Below are positions 18,692 through 26,729 of a DNA stretch of 64,000 nucleotides, one piece after another; the first letter of the stretch is position 1; the number at the start of each line of letters is the position of its first letter. The notes under the pieces were generated by a model. The model did not search any database and had not been told where the DNA came from. It worked only from the letters and a program-made list of their open reading frames with translations. The stretch is from NCBI RefSeq assembly GCF_900104035.1, contig NZ_FNIT01000002.1:186001-250000 (forward strand), given 5' to 3'. The position numbers and the translations under genes were made by a program. The stretch is from Aureimonas jatrophae (GTDB taxonomy: Bacteria; Pseudomonadota; Alphaproteobacteria; Rhizobiales; Rhizobiaceae).

Positions 18692-18788
18692 GCGCGCCGT
18701 CCCCTCGGTTGCGTCTGAAGGCTGCGCCTGTCACCAGCGCGTGGGAACAAGGTGGCCCTGCGGCGGCCGGAGGGAAGGACGGCACGGG

Positions 18789-19760
18789 ATGGCGGAAAGC
18801 TTAGGCGGCGAGCGGTGTCCGGTCTGCGGTGCGCGCTGGTGGGCGCCCACGCAGCGCCGCCTGCGCTACGGCGACGGCTCGTGGCGCCGCTTCGAGGCCG
18901 AGTGCCAGTCCTGCGGAACGCTTCGCGCCGAGGGCGCGAATGCCGCCGACTTCGAGGCCGAGCTGGCGACCCGGCTTCTGCAGGATCGTTTCTGGAGTCG
19001 TTCCGACGATCCCTTCGCGCTCTCGCTCTACACCCTGCGCATCGCCGCTTCCCGGCGCGCCAGGCTCGTCCGGGCCCTGGATGCGGCTGGCCGGGACGCT
19101 CTCGTGCGGCCGCATGGGATCGAGGCCGCCGACGCCGATCTCGGCGACTTCCCGGACGCGGCCTGTTTCCAGGCCAGCCTCGCGATCCTGTGTCGGGCGG
19201 GCGAGCTGGCAGCGGTTCTGGCCGGGGTCCCCTTTCATGCCGACTGGACCGACGACGTCGTCGTTCTGGTGGACGGCGAGGGGGAGGCACGCGACGACGG
19301 CATCGTGCGGCTACGCTACCGCCCGCTCGGCGACGACTTCTCCGCGCAGCGCAACGCCGCGCAGGTCATGGCCCGTTATCCCTTCGTCCTGCAGCTCGAC
19401 GCCGACGAGACGATCGGGCGCGGCGTTCGCCGTCTTCTTCGCGCCCTGCCGGAGGCCGCGGGGGAGGGCGTCCGCTCGATCGGCCTGCCGCGCAAGAACT
19501 TCGTGGACGGCGCGCGTGCCGATCTCTGGCCGGACGTCCAGTATCGCTTGAACCGGCGCGAGGTACGGTTCGCGGGCCGCGTCCACGAGCGGCCCGTCGT
19601 CGACGGCTGGGCGCAGACCACGATCGCGCTGAGCGGGGCGATCCGCCACCAGCTGAGCCGCGAGCATGTGGAACGGCGCTCGCAGCGCTACGAGGAGATC
19701 GCGCCCGGCGAGGGCCGCCTCTTCGAGCGCGGATCGCTGCTTCAGCCCTTCCGGCCCTGA
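18789..19760 (+). CDS. Glycosyltransferase with N-terminal zinc ribbon
   Basis: A 323-residue protein. Residues 9-43 hold two Cys pairs (CPVCGARWW and CQSCGT) that look like a zinc ribbon. A GT-A-like domain follows, with WTDDVVVLVDGEGEARDD, SAQRNAAQVMARYPFVLQL and the metal-binding LDADETIG, then VHERPVVDGWAQ, typical of SunS/LgtD-like GT2 enzymes. The ATG at 18789 lies about 10 bases after GGAGGGAAGGA. It diverges from the acyl-CoA dehydrogenase gene and overlaps the convergent GT4 gene by 19 bases. The Zn ribbon is an unusual addition; it may mediate a protein contact. Confidence 0.72.
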   Translation: MAESLGGERCPVCGARWWAPTQRRLRYGDGSWRRFEAECQSCGTLRAEGANAADFEAELATRLLQDRFWSRSDDPFALSLYTLRIAASRRARLVRALDAAGRDALVRPHGIEAADADLGDFPDAACFQASLAILCRAGELAAVLAGVPFHADWTDDVVVLVDGEGEARDDGIVRLRYRPLGDDFSAQRNAAQVMARYPFVLQLDADETIGRGVRRLLRALPEAAGEGVRSIGLPRKNFVDGARADLWPDVQYRLNRREVRFAGRVHERPVVDGWAQTTIALSGAIRHQLSREHVERRSQRYEEIAPGEGRLFERGSLLQPFRP

Positions 19761-20923
19761 CGCTCCAGCGCCGCTCGGTACAGCGCGAGCGTCTCGGTTC
19801 CCAGCGTCTCGCGCGTGAAGCGGCCGGCCGCGCGCAGGGCGTTCGCGCGTAGGCGCCGCCGCTCGCCCGGCTCGGCGAGAAGCGGGCGCATCGCATCGGC
19901 CAGCGCCTCGCTCGTGTCGGTGCGCGCCAGCGGCCCGGAGCCCGTGTCGCCCACGAACAGCGAACCGCTCGCATCCACGGTGCAGGCCACGATCGGGCGG
20001 CCGAAGGCGATCGCCTCCTGGTAGACGAGGCCGAAGCTCTCGTAGCGCGAGGGAGCGAGCACGAGGTGGGCGTCCTCGTAGAGTTGGGCCAGCCGTTCCT
20101 CCGGCACGCGCCCGAGCGGCTCGAGGCGCTCGCGCGTGGACGGGGCGAGATCGCCGGGCAGATCCTCCGGCGGCACGCCGGCCAAGGCGATGCGGAACGG
20201 GGGCAGGGCGCCGGACCGGGCTTCCGCGTCGAGACGGGCGGTTGCACCGAGAATCATGTCGAAGCCCTTGCGGTGCTCGGCGCGGCCGACGAACAGCGCG
20301 CGGACCGGTCCCTCGCCTTCGGGATAGCCCGCCTCGCGTCCTCGCCGGAGCATCGCGGGCGGAAGGCTGAGACCGGCCACGGCATGGGGAACGGCGGGGT
20401 CGAGGCCGTATTCGGCGGCGACGCGGCGCGCATGGTCGGCCGTGTTGGACAGAAGGCCGATCGACCCGCGTGCCTGCGCGCGCTCCAGCCGGTCGGCGAA
20501 GCGCCCGTCGAGCCGGTCGCGGAGCGAGCCGCCCGGCGCGCGGGAATAGGCGGCCGGCGTCGAGTTGCGCGTCACCAGCGGTACATGGCGAGCGAGAAGA
20601 ACCGCCGGCGCATACCAGTTCGTCGCCTCGACCACCGCAAAGGGTTGCCGCCGATGCTCGCGCAGAACCGCTCGGCGAATCGCCAGCGGCGCGGCCAGGT
20701 GCCCGGCGGCCGCCCAACGGCGCAGGCCGCCCAGTCGGCTCGAAGGGCTGACCGAACAGCCGAGGATGCGGATCGGGCCCTCCTGCGACGCGCCCGTACG
20801 GTCGGTGGTGAAGACGGTGACCTCGGCGCCGGCGGCTGCTAGGCTTTCGGCGATCTCGCGCGCGGCGGTCGACAAGCCGCTCGGCGAGGGCGGGTAGTCC
20901 CAGGCGATCAGCGCGGTTCGCAT
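19742..20923 (-). CDS. Glycosyltransferase family 4 (GT-B)
   Basis: A 393-residue GT-B retaining glycosyltransferase. The N-terminal acceptor domain begins MRTALIAWDYPPSPSGLSTA. The C-terminal nucleotide-sugar domain shows ALFVGRAEHRKGFDMILGAT and the EX7E-type segment in LAPSRYESFGLVYQEAIAFG, followed by RPIVACTVDASGSLFVGDTG. Its start overlaps the preceding GT4 stop as TGATG (20921-20925), making a two-gene operon. It probably adds a hexose to a surface glycan. Donor and acceptor are unknown. Confidence 0.85.
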   Translation of the reverse strand: MRTALIAWDYPPSPSGLSTAAREIAESLAAAGAEVTVFTTDRTGASQEGPIRILGCSVSPSSRLGGLRRWAAAGHLAAPLAIRRAVLREHRRQPFAVVEATNWYAPAVLLARHVPLVTRNSTPAAYSRAPGGSLRDRLDGRFADRLERAQARGSIGLLSNTADHARRVAAEYGLDPAVPHAVAGLSLPPAMLRRGREAGYPEGEGPVRALFVGRAEHRKGFDMILGATARLDAEARSGALPPFRIALAGVPPEDLPGDLAPSTRERLEPLGRVPEERLAQLYEDAHLVLAPSRYESFGLVYQEAIAFGRPIVACTVDASGSLFVGDTGSGPLARTDTSEALADAMRPLLAEPGERRRLRANALRAAGRFTRETLGTETLALYRAALERQGRKG

Positions 20924-21972
20924 CAGCCTGCGCCCCCGGCCGCAAGGCGCTGGTAGATGGCGAGGTAGTCCTCGGCCATGCGGCGCGCCGTGAAGCGCGT
21001 CTCGAAGCGGCGGCGGATGGCGTGGCGGTCGAGCTGCCGGGCCCGGGCGATCGCGTCCACGGCCTCCGCCTCGGACGCCACCACGAAGCCCGTCACCCCG
21101 TTCTCCACGACCTCGGGCACCGAACCCTTGTTCCAGGCGATCACCGGCGTGCCGCAGGCCATGGCCTCGATCATCACGAGGCCGAAGGGCTCGGGCCAGT
21201 CCACTGGAAACAGGAGCGCTTCCGCGCCCTGCAGGAGATCACCCTTCCCGCGGTCGCCGAGCGGGCCGACATACACGGCCTCGTCGGACAGGAGCGGGCG
21301 CACGTAGGTATCGAAGTAGCGCGGGTTGCCGACATCCACCGTGCCGGCCAACCGGATCGGGCGCCCGGCGGCCTGGGCCACGCGGATCGCGGTGTCGGGT
21401 CGTTTCTGGTCGGTCATCCGACCCACGAAGGCGAGGTAGCCGCCGTCTCCCGCGCCCGGCGCGTAGCGGTTCTCGGCGATGCCGTGGTGAACGACGCCGG
21501 CTCGATTGGCCGGAGGGATGCCGCTCTCCTGCGAGCGCGAGATGGCGGCGACCGGCAGGTCCGGAAAGGCGGCGAAGAAGAGCTCGCGGTCGAGTTCGTC
21601 GACGCGCCAATGGATCGTCGTCAGGCTGCGCGGCCGTCGCTCGCCCAGCATCACCGCGTGCATGAACTCGCCGTGGCAATGAACGATGTCGAACTCGGCC
21701 AGCCGGCAGCGAAGTCCTTCCATCTGAGCCGCCTCGAGAACCGCCGGAATCGAAGGAGGAACCGAGCCATATCGAGTCTCAAGCGCGTGCAGGCTCGGTA
21801 AGTTACCCACAGGGTTCAATTCTGTCGCACTGTCCGACGGGGCAAACAGCGTTACCTCCACCCCCAAGTCTCTCAAGGCGACCGAAAGATCTTGCACGAT
21901 TCTTTCCGTGCCGCCGTGGTCGAGGGGCGGGACCGGAAAAATGTTAGGCGCGACTTGAGCGATTCGAAGCAT
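20923..21972 (-). CDS. Glycosyltransferase family 4 (GT-B)
   Basis: A 349-residue GT4 enzyme. N-terminal motif LRIAQVAPNIFPVPPLDHGG followed by TERIVQDLSVALRDLG is typical of the family, DIVHCHGEFMHAV sits in the acceptor domain, and the C-terminal domain has YLAFVGRMTDQKRPDTAI and FPVDWPEPFGLVMIEAMACG with the catalytic Glu pair. The ATG at 21972 was chosen because this conserved N terminus begins there. The open frame continues upstream without family signal. It is the first gene of the two-gene GT4 operon and diverges from the sucrose-phosphate-synthase-like gene. Confidence 0.87.
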   Translation of the reverse strand: MLRIAQVAPNIFPVPPLDHGGTERIVQDLSVALRDLGVEVTLFAPSDSATELNPVGNLPSLHALETRYGSVPPSIPAVLEAAQMEGLRCRLAEFDIVHCHGEFMHAVMLGERRPRSLTTIHWRVDELDRELFFAAFPDLPVAAISRSQESGIPPANRAGVVHHGIAENRYAPGAGDGGYLAFVGRMTDQKRPDTAIRVAQAAGRPIRLAGTVDVGNPRYFDTYVRPLLSDEAVYVGPLGDRGKGDLLQGAEALLFPVDWPEPFGLVMIEAMACGTPVIAWNKGSVPEVVENGVTGFVVASEAEAVDAIARARQLDRHAIRRRFETRFTARRMAEDYLAIYQRLAAGGAG

Positions 21973-22047
21973 CCGAGGGTCCCAACGGTTCAGTGTTGTT
22001 CCGCAGGCCCGAGTCCGCGGATCCAAGTTCGAGGGGAACGGGCGCCG

Positions 22048-24177
22048 ATGTACGTGCTTCACATCGCCTTGCAGGGGTGCCTGCGCGCCGGAACGGTGGA
22101 CTACGGGATCACCGCCGATACCGGAGGGCATATCCGGTATCTCCTCGACCTCGTCAACGCATGCGTGTCGGGCGGCGAGGCGCGGCGCGTCGTCATGGCG
22201 ACGCGCGCCTTCAGCGGTGCGCCCGGTCCCGGCTACGAGGCCGGCGAAGAACGCGTTTCGGACGCCGTCACGATCCTGCGCCTGGCGACCGCCGATCCGG
22301 CCTACCTGCCCAAGGAGGAGCTCTGGCGCGAGACGCCGAGCTTCGCCGAGGCCCTCGTGCGGTGGATCGAGCAGCAGGACGAGCGTCCCGACATGATCCA
22401 CGCCCATTATGCCGATGCCGGCACGGTGGCGGCCGTGATCGAGGAGCGTCTCGGCATACCCTTCGTCTTCACCGCCCATTCGCTCGGCCGCGTGAAGCGC
22501 GCGGTGATGGGCGAAGGGGACGACGCGCTGGAGCGCCGCATCGCGATCGAGGAGGCCGCGCTCGGTCGCGCCAGCCTTGTCGTCGCCTCCTCGCGCGACG
22601 AGGCCGAGGTGCAGTACGCCGACTACGCGGCCTACGATCCGGGCCGCATCCGCGTGATTCCGCCGGGCAGCGACCTCGACGGCTTCGGCGGCGCCGCAGG
22701 CTCGCGACGCCTCGAGCAGGAGATCGGGCGCTTCCTGATCGATCCCGCCAAGCCGGTGATCCTGGCGCTCGCCAGGCCGGTGCGCAAGAAGAACCTGCCG
22801 GCGCTGGTGCGGGCCTTCGGCGAGTCCGCCGAACTGCGTGCACGCGCCAACCTCGTCGTGATGGCCGGCAACCGAGCCGGGCTCGACGCGCTGGATACCG
22901 AGATGCGGGGCGAGGTCGAGGAGATGCTGCGCCTCGTCGACCAGTACGACCTCTACGGCCATGTCGCCTATCCCAAGACCCACCGGCCCGAGGAGGTCGC
23001 GGCGATCTACGCCTATGCGCGCCAGCGGCGCGGCCTCTTCGTCAACCCGGCCTTGAACGAGCCCTTCGGCCTGACGCTGCTCGAAGCCTCGGCGGCCGGC
23101 CTGCCGCTGGTCGCCACCGACAGCGGCGGGCCGAACGACATCATCGAGATGTGCCGCAACGGCGAGCTGGTGGACCCGCGCGAGCCGGCGGCGATCGCGG
23201 GCGCGTGCCTGGCCATCCTGCGCGACCCCGCCCTTTGGGATCGGTATTCGGCGGCCGGCGCAAGGGCCGTCGCGGCCTACGACTGGCCGCGCCATGCCCG
23301 GCGCTACGGCGAGCTTCTGCGCTCGCTGAAGGCACCGCCGAAGGCGCCGCAGGCGCCGGCGGAGCGGCCCGAACAGCTTCTCGTCTGCGACATCGACAAC
23401 ACGCTGGTCGGTTGCGAGGACGGCATCCGCTCCTTCAACGGCTGGCGCGAGAAGCAGGACGGGCTGGCCTTCGGGGTCGCGACCGGCCGCTCGTTCCACT
23501 CGGCCATGGCGATCCTGGAACAGCAGGAGGCTCCGCGGCCGCAGGTCATGATCACCTCGGTCGGCTCGGAGATCTACCATCTCGACGCGAACGGCACGAC
23601 CTACCGCGCCGATCGGTCCTGGGAAGCGCTGGTCTCGCGCGGCTGGGAGCGCGAGCGCGTCGCCCAAACGCTGCGGGACATGGCCGGCATCCGGCCCCAG
23701 GCGGCGCTGGAGCAGCGACGCCACAAGCTGTCCTACTTCTCGGACGGCGACCCGGAAACGGCGGCGCGCGTCCACGCGCGGCTGGAGCGGGCGGGGCTGC
23801 GCTGCTCGGTGATCCACAGCCATGGGCGCTATCTCGACATCCTGCCGCTGCGCGCTTCCAAGGGGACGGCGGTGAACTGGGTGCGCCGGCTCTACGGGCT
23901 CGGTCGCGACGCCGTGTTCGTGGCGGGCGACTCGGGCAACGACATCGAGATGCTGCGCGCCATCCCCCAGGCGATCATCGTCGGCAACTTCTCGGACGGC
24001 CTGCCGGAACTGCCGGGCCTCGGCCACAGCTATGTCGCGCGGGCCACCCATGCGCGCGGCATCATCGAGGGCGTCGCCCACTTCCGCGCCAAGGCGCTCC
24101 CGTCCGCGAAGGCGCTTCCCTCCGGCAAGGCGCTTCCCGCAACGAAGGCGCTTGTGTCATGGCCGTCTCCGTACTGA
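22048..24177 (+). CDS. Sucrose-phosphate-synthase-like glycosyltransferase fused to HAD phosphatase
   Basis: A 709-residue fusion. Residues 1-440 are a GT4 domain of the SPS/mannosylfructose-phosphate-synthase type: DTGGHIRYLLDLVNA near residue 27, HAHYADAGTVAA, FTAHSLGRVK, ALARPVRKKNLPALVRAFGE, and NPALNEPFGLTLLEASAAG then TDSGGPNDI. Residues 455-690 are a HAD-IIB phosphatase of the sucrose-phosphatase type (LLVCDIDNTLVG nucleophile motif, VFVAGDSGNDIEML metal site). It would make and dephosphorylate a sugar-phosphate disaccharide, perhaps an osmolyte such as sucrose or mannosylfructose. The ATG at 22048 has GAGGGG upstream. The C terminus carries a six-residue repeat. Confidence 0.85.
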   Translation: MYVLHIALQGCLRAGTVDYGITADTGGHIRYLLDLVNACVSGGEARRVVMATRAFSGAPGPGYEAGEERVSDAVTILRLATADPAYLPKEELWRETPSFAEALVRWIEQQDERPDMIHAHYADAGTVAAVIEERLGIPFVFTAHSLGRVKRAVMGEGDDALERRIAIEEAALGRASLVVASSRDEAEVQYADYAAYDPGRIRVIPPGSDLDGFGGAAGSRRLEQEIGRFLIDPAKPVILALARPVRKKNLPALVRAFGESAELRARANLVVMAGNRAGLDALDTEMRGEVEEMLRLVDQYDLYGHVAYPKTHRPEEVAAIYAYARQRRGLFVNPALNEPFGLTLLEASAAGLPLVATDSGGPNDIIEMCRNGELVDPREPAAIAGACLAILRDPALWDRYSAAGARAVAAYDWPRHARRYGELLRSLKAPPKAPQAPAERPEQLLVCDIDNTLVGCEDGIRSFNGWREKQDGLAFGVATGRSFHSAMAILEQQEAPRPQVMITSVGSEIYHLDANGTTYRADRSWEALVSRGWERERVAQTLRDMAGIRPQAALEQRRHKLSYFSDGDPETAARVHARLERAGLRCSVIHSHGRYLDILPLRASKGTAVNWVRRLYGLGRDAVFVAGDSGNDIEMLRAIPQAIIVGNFSDGLPELPGLGHSYVARATHARGIIEGVAHFRAKALPSAKALPSGKALPATKALVSWPSPY
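24088..24159 (+). repeat. Four tandem 18-bp units at the 3' end of the GT-HAD gene
   Basis: AAGGCGCT recurs at exactly 18-base intervals (24091, 24109, 24127, 24145). The units encode AKALPS, AKALPS, GKALPA and TKALVS. The ATG of the next gene begins at the last base of the array (24159). The array probably arose by slippage; it has no spacers and is not CRISPR-like. Confidence 0.85.
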
Positions 24178-25028
24178 CGCTTCTGCGCGGGCGGCACGCG
24201 CATCTGCGCAACCTCCTGAAGGGCCTCGCGCAACAAACGCGCCGGCCCGACGAGGTCGTGATCTGCTGGATGGGCGAGGACCCCGCCGCGGACCTGCCGC
24301 ATCTGGACGACGTCCCGGTGCGGCACGTGCGCGCCGACGGCGATCCGATGCCGCTGGCGGCCGCCCGCAACCGAGCGGCCGATACGGCTCGGGGCGAAAC
24401 GCTGATCTTCCTGGACGTCGACTGCATTCCGTCGGCAACGCTGGTCGAGCGCTACGAGAGCGAGATGCGGGAGCGCGACGCGCTGCTTCTGGGCGAGGTT
24501 CTTTACCTGCCGGCGGGGGCGGTGGCGGATGGACCGCTCGACTACGGAGCGCTCGACCGCGACGGCCGCGTCCATCCGGCCAAGCCGCCGATCCCTTCCG
24601 AGGGCGTGCGCGAGGAGCGCGACCATGGCGAGCTCTGGGGCTTGTCCTTCGCGCTGCGGCGCGACCGCTATCTGTCGCTTGGCGGCATGGACGAGCGCTT
24701 CACGGGCTACGGCGCAGAGGAGACCGACTTCGCCGCGCGGCTCGGCCAGGCCGGCGTGCCGGTGTTCTGGACCGCAGGCGCCCGAGCCTACCACCAGCAT
24801 CACCCCGTGCACGTGCCTCCGCTCCACCAGTTCGACTCGATCCTCGCCAACGCCCGGCGCTTTCACGGCAAGCACGGACGCTGGTGCATGGATTACTGGC
24901 TCGGCCAGTTCCGGGACGCCGAGTTCGTCCGCTGGTCGCCGGAAGCGGTTGCGATCGAGGTGCTGCGCCGCCCGAGCGAGGCCGAGGTCCACGCCTCGCG
25001 CCGGGGCGGCGAGCAGCTGTTCAGCTGA
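24159..25028 (+). CDS. Glycosyltransferase family 2 with GT7-like C-terminal domain
   Basis: A 289-residue GT-A enzyme. MAVSVLTLLRGRHAHLRNLL and PLAAARNRAADTARGETLIF form the donor-binding region. DxD is in FLDVDCIPS. The WGLSFALRRDRYLSLGGMDE and FTGYGAEETDFAARL segments match the galactosyltransferase (Glyco_transf_7C) acceptor domain. It overlaps the GT-HAD gene by 19 bases and is therefore its operon partner, possibly extending the product of that enzyme. No signal or membrane segment is seen. Confidence 0.85.
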   Translation: MAVSVLTLLRGRHAHLRNLLKGLAQQTRRPDEVVICWMGEDPAADLPHLDDVPVRHVRADGDPMPLAAARNRAADTARGETLIFLDVDCIPSATLVERYESEMRERDALLLGEVLYLPAGAVADGPLDYGALDRDGRVHPAKPPIPSEGVREERDHGELWGLSFALRRDRYLSLGGMDERFTGYGAEETDFAARLGQAGVPVFWTAGARAYHQHHPVHVPPLHQFDSILANARRFHGKHGRWCMDYWLGQFRDAEFVRWSPEAVAIEVLRRPSEAEVHASRRGGEQLFS

Positions 25029-25035
25029 TCGTCGA

Positions 25036-26172
25036 TCAGCCGACGGCGGCGATGGCCGGCCGTGCGTCCGAGGTCGCACCCGCCCAGAGCTCGTCGGTCA
25101 GTCCCTCGAGCCAGCCCGCGGCCCGCGCCGCTGCCTCCGGCGCGTAGAGCGGGCGGATCGCGTCCGTATCAAGGCGCCGCGCGTCCTCGAGAAGCGACTG
25201 CCAGCCGGCGAGATCGCCCGGCCAGGCAGGACGCGTGACCGCGGCGCCCAGCCGCACCAGGGCTTCCGCCTTGCGCGTCTGTTCGCCGAAGTAGCGCCAT
25301 TCCGGCATGACGGCGAGCGGACGTCCGACGCGCGCGATCTCGTGAACCGTGTTGTCGCCGGCCGAGGCCACCACGATGTCGGCAGCCGCCAGATAGTCGG
25401 TCACCCCGCGCACCCAGCCGAGCTCGCGAAGGTTCGAGAAATCGGTCTCGTGGCCCTCGCGATGGGTCGGCCCGAGGGTCAGGAAGAGCGTGTCGGGCGC
25501 GGCGCGCGCGGCCACCGTCAGCGGCGCGTAAGGGGTGCCCGAGCCGCCGCCGCCCGTCACCACCACGACGATCTCGGCCGTGGGGTCGAGGCCGAGCTTG
25601 CGGCGCGCGTCCGCCTTTTCCACTACCGGCTCGCGCGTCGTGCAAAGCCCCCCGGAGTAGAAGGTCTTGGCGCGCAGGTGGGCGGGATAGTCGTCCTGCT
25701 CCATGCGCTCGTCGAAGGGGGCGAGCATGCCGACGCTCGCCTCGTAGGACCCGACATGGCCGATATCGGAGCGGTCGCCGTGCATGCGGATCTGGACCGC
25801 GGGAACGCTGGCGATGCGCGACAGGAGCGCGATCTCGGCCGAGACGTCCACCACGAAGAGGCCGGTCTCGCGCTCGTCGAGATGGTCGAGGATGGCGCGC
25901 ATGGTCGCGCGCATCTCGCGCAGGCCCAGGGGCACGCAATGCATGACCTGCGGCGTCGGCTCGGCGTAGAGACGCTCGGTCGGCACCCCCGCGCCGATCA
26001 TGTTGGGCAGCGCTACGATCTCGATATCGCGCTCGAACCCGTCGAAGAGGTGAGGACCGGCGGTGAGAACGCTGACGGGACGGTCGCGCGAGAACTCGGC
26101 GGCGATCGCCATGGTGCGGTTGGCATGTCCCCGTCCCTGGTGGTGAACGAAGAACGTGATCGGTCTCTTCAT
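25036..26172 (-). CDS. MurG/UGT-like (GT28-type) glycosyltransferase
   Basis: A 378-residue GT-B enzyme. The N-terminal ITFFVHHQGRGHANRTMAIA is the classic GHxxR-type acceptor loop of MurG-like enzymes. The C-terminal half shows VVVVTGGGGSGTPYAPLTVA, then LGWVRGVTDYLAAADIVVAS and AGDNTVHEIARVGRPLAVMP, the GT28 donor-binding region. It is the last glycosyltransferase of the cluster and is transcribed toward the GT2 gene (7-base gap, convergent). MurG itself is essential and normally sits in the cell-wall cluster, so this is more likely a surface-glycan or glycolipid enzyme. Confidence 0.78.
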   Translation of the reverse strand: MKRPITFFVHHQGRGHANRTMAIAAEFSRDRPVSVLTAGPHLFDGFERDIEIVALPNMIGAGVPTERLYAEPTPQVMHCVPLGLREMRATMRAILDHLDERETGLFVVDVSAEIALLSRIASVPAVQIRMHGDRSDIGHVGSYEASVGMLAPFDERMEQDDYPAHLRAKTFYSGGLCTTREPVVEKADARRKLGLDPTAEIVVVVTGGGGSGTPYAPLTVAARAAPDTLFLTLGPTHREGHETDFSNLRELGWVRGVTDYLAAADIVVASAGDNTVHEIARVGRPLAVMPEWRYFGEQTRKAEALVRLGAAVTRPAWPGDLAGWQSLLEDARRLDTDAIRPLYAPEAAARAAGWLEGLTDELWAGATSDARPAIAAVG

Positions 26173-26351
26173 GCGGCGGCAGTCCCCTCGTGGCTCGACA
26201 TCGCCCTTCCCCGGGGACGGTCTGTCGACGCCTCATGGCCGACCACGTCCGGCCCGGGAAGGTCGCCAAGCGTCGCGGTCAGTTTAACGGAGCATTGACC
26301 GTTCCGCTCGATAACCACCCCTGCCAGACAGAGGCAGTTCAGGAGACGGCT

Positions 26352-26630
26352 ATGGAAATGGATACGGTCGGCATGGCGGGCGGGCGCATCCGGTCCTTCG
26401 TGGAGCGTATCGAGCAGCTCGAGATCGAGATCTCGGAGCTGACCGAAGGCAAGAAGGAGGTCTTCGCCGAGGCCAAGGGCGAGGGCTACGACGTCAAGAT
26501 CCTTCGCGAGATCATCAAGCTGCGCAAGCAGAACCAGGACGAGCGCGACGAGCACGAGACGCTGCTCGAGACCTATATGCGCGCCATGGAAGAGGCCAGC
26601 GAGCCCGAGCACGGCCTCAAGGCGGCCTGA
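26352..26630 (+). CDS. GapR-family DNA-binding protein (DUF2312)
   Basis: A 92-residue, highly charged, mostly helical protein. RIRSFVERIEQLEIEISELT, KKEVFAEAKGEGYDVKILRE and IIKLRKQNQDERDEHE match the GapR/DUF2312 domain of Alphaproteobacteria. GapR is a nucleoid protein that binds overtwisted AT-rich DNA ahead of polymerases and stimulates topoisomerases. The ATG at 26352 follows AGGAGA at a good distance. The first 10 residues are a variable tail. Some genomes encode several paralogues, so this may be a secondary copy. It is a single-gene unit ending at a strong hairpin. Confidence 0.88.
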   Translation: MEMDTVGMAGGRIRSFVERIEQLEIEISELTEGKKEVFAEAKGEGYDVKILREIIKLRKQNQDERDEHETLLETYMRAMEEASEPEHGLKAA

Positions 26631-26698
26631 CGCGCGTTCCGGGCAAGGGACGACGTCGACCCTCGCGCGGGACACGGCGCCCCGGACCGGAAAGCGGC

Positions 26699-26721
26699 GA
26701 GCGTTCGGGCCCCGAACGCTC
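26699..26721. terminator. Strong hairpin between convergent gapR and amine oxidase genes
   Basis: GAGCGTTCGGG and CCCGAACGCTC form an 11-bp perfect inverted repeat around a single base (26710). In RNA the central pairs would open into a small loop. It lies 68 bases after gapR and 8 bases after the amine oxidase stop and could serve both strands. Neither flank has a U-run. Confidence 0.6.
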
Positions 26722-26729
26722 CCCCGATC

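Noticed and set aside
17586-18785. Continuation of the PIG-L/methyltransferase frame upstream of 17585
   Set aside because: It lies in a second frame of the acyl-CoA dehydrogenase-like gene, is Arg/Gly-rich and precedes a proper ATG coupled to that gene's stop.
21973-24081. Continuation of the minus-strand GT4 frame far upstream of 21972
   Set aside because: The family N terminus begins at 21972 and the upstream part lies antisense to the GT-HAD gene.
24088-24159. Possible CRISPR-like array
   Set aside because: Units of 18 bp are contiguous, coding and without spacers, and no cas gene is near.
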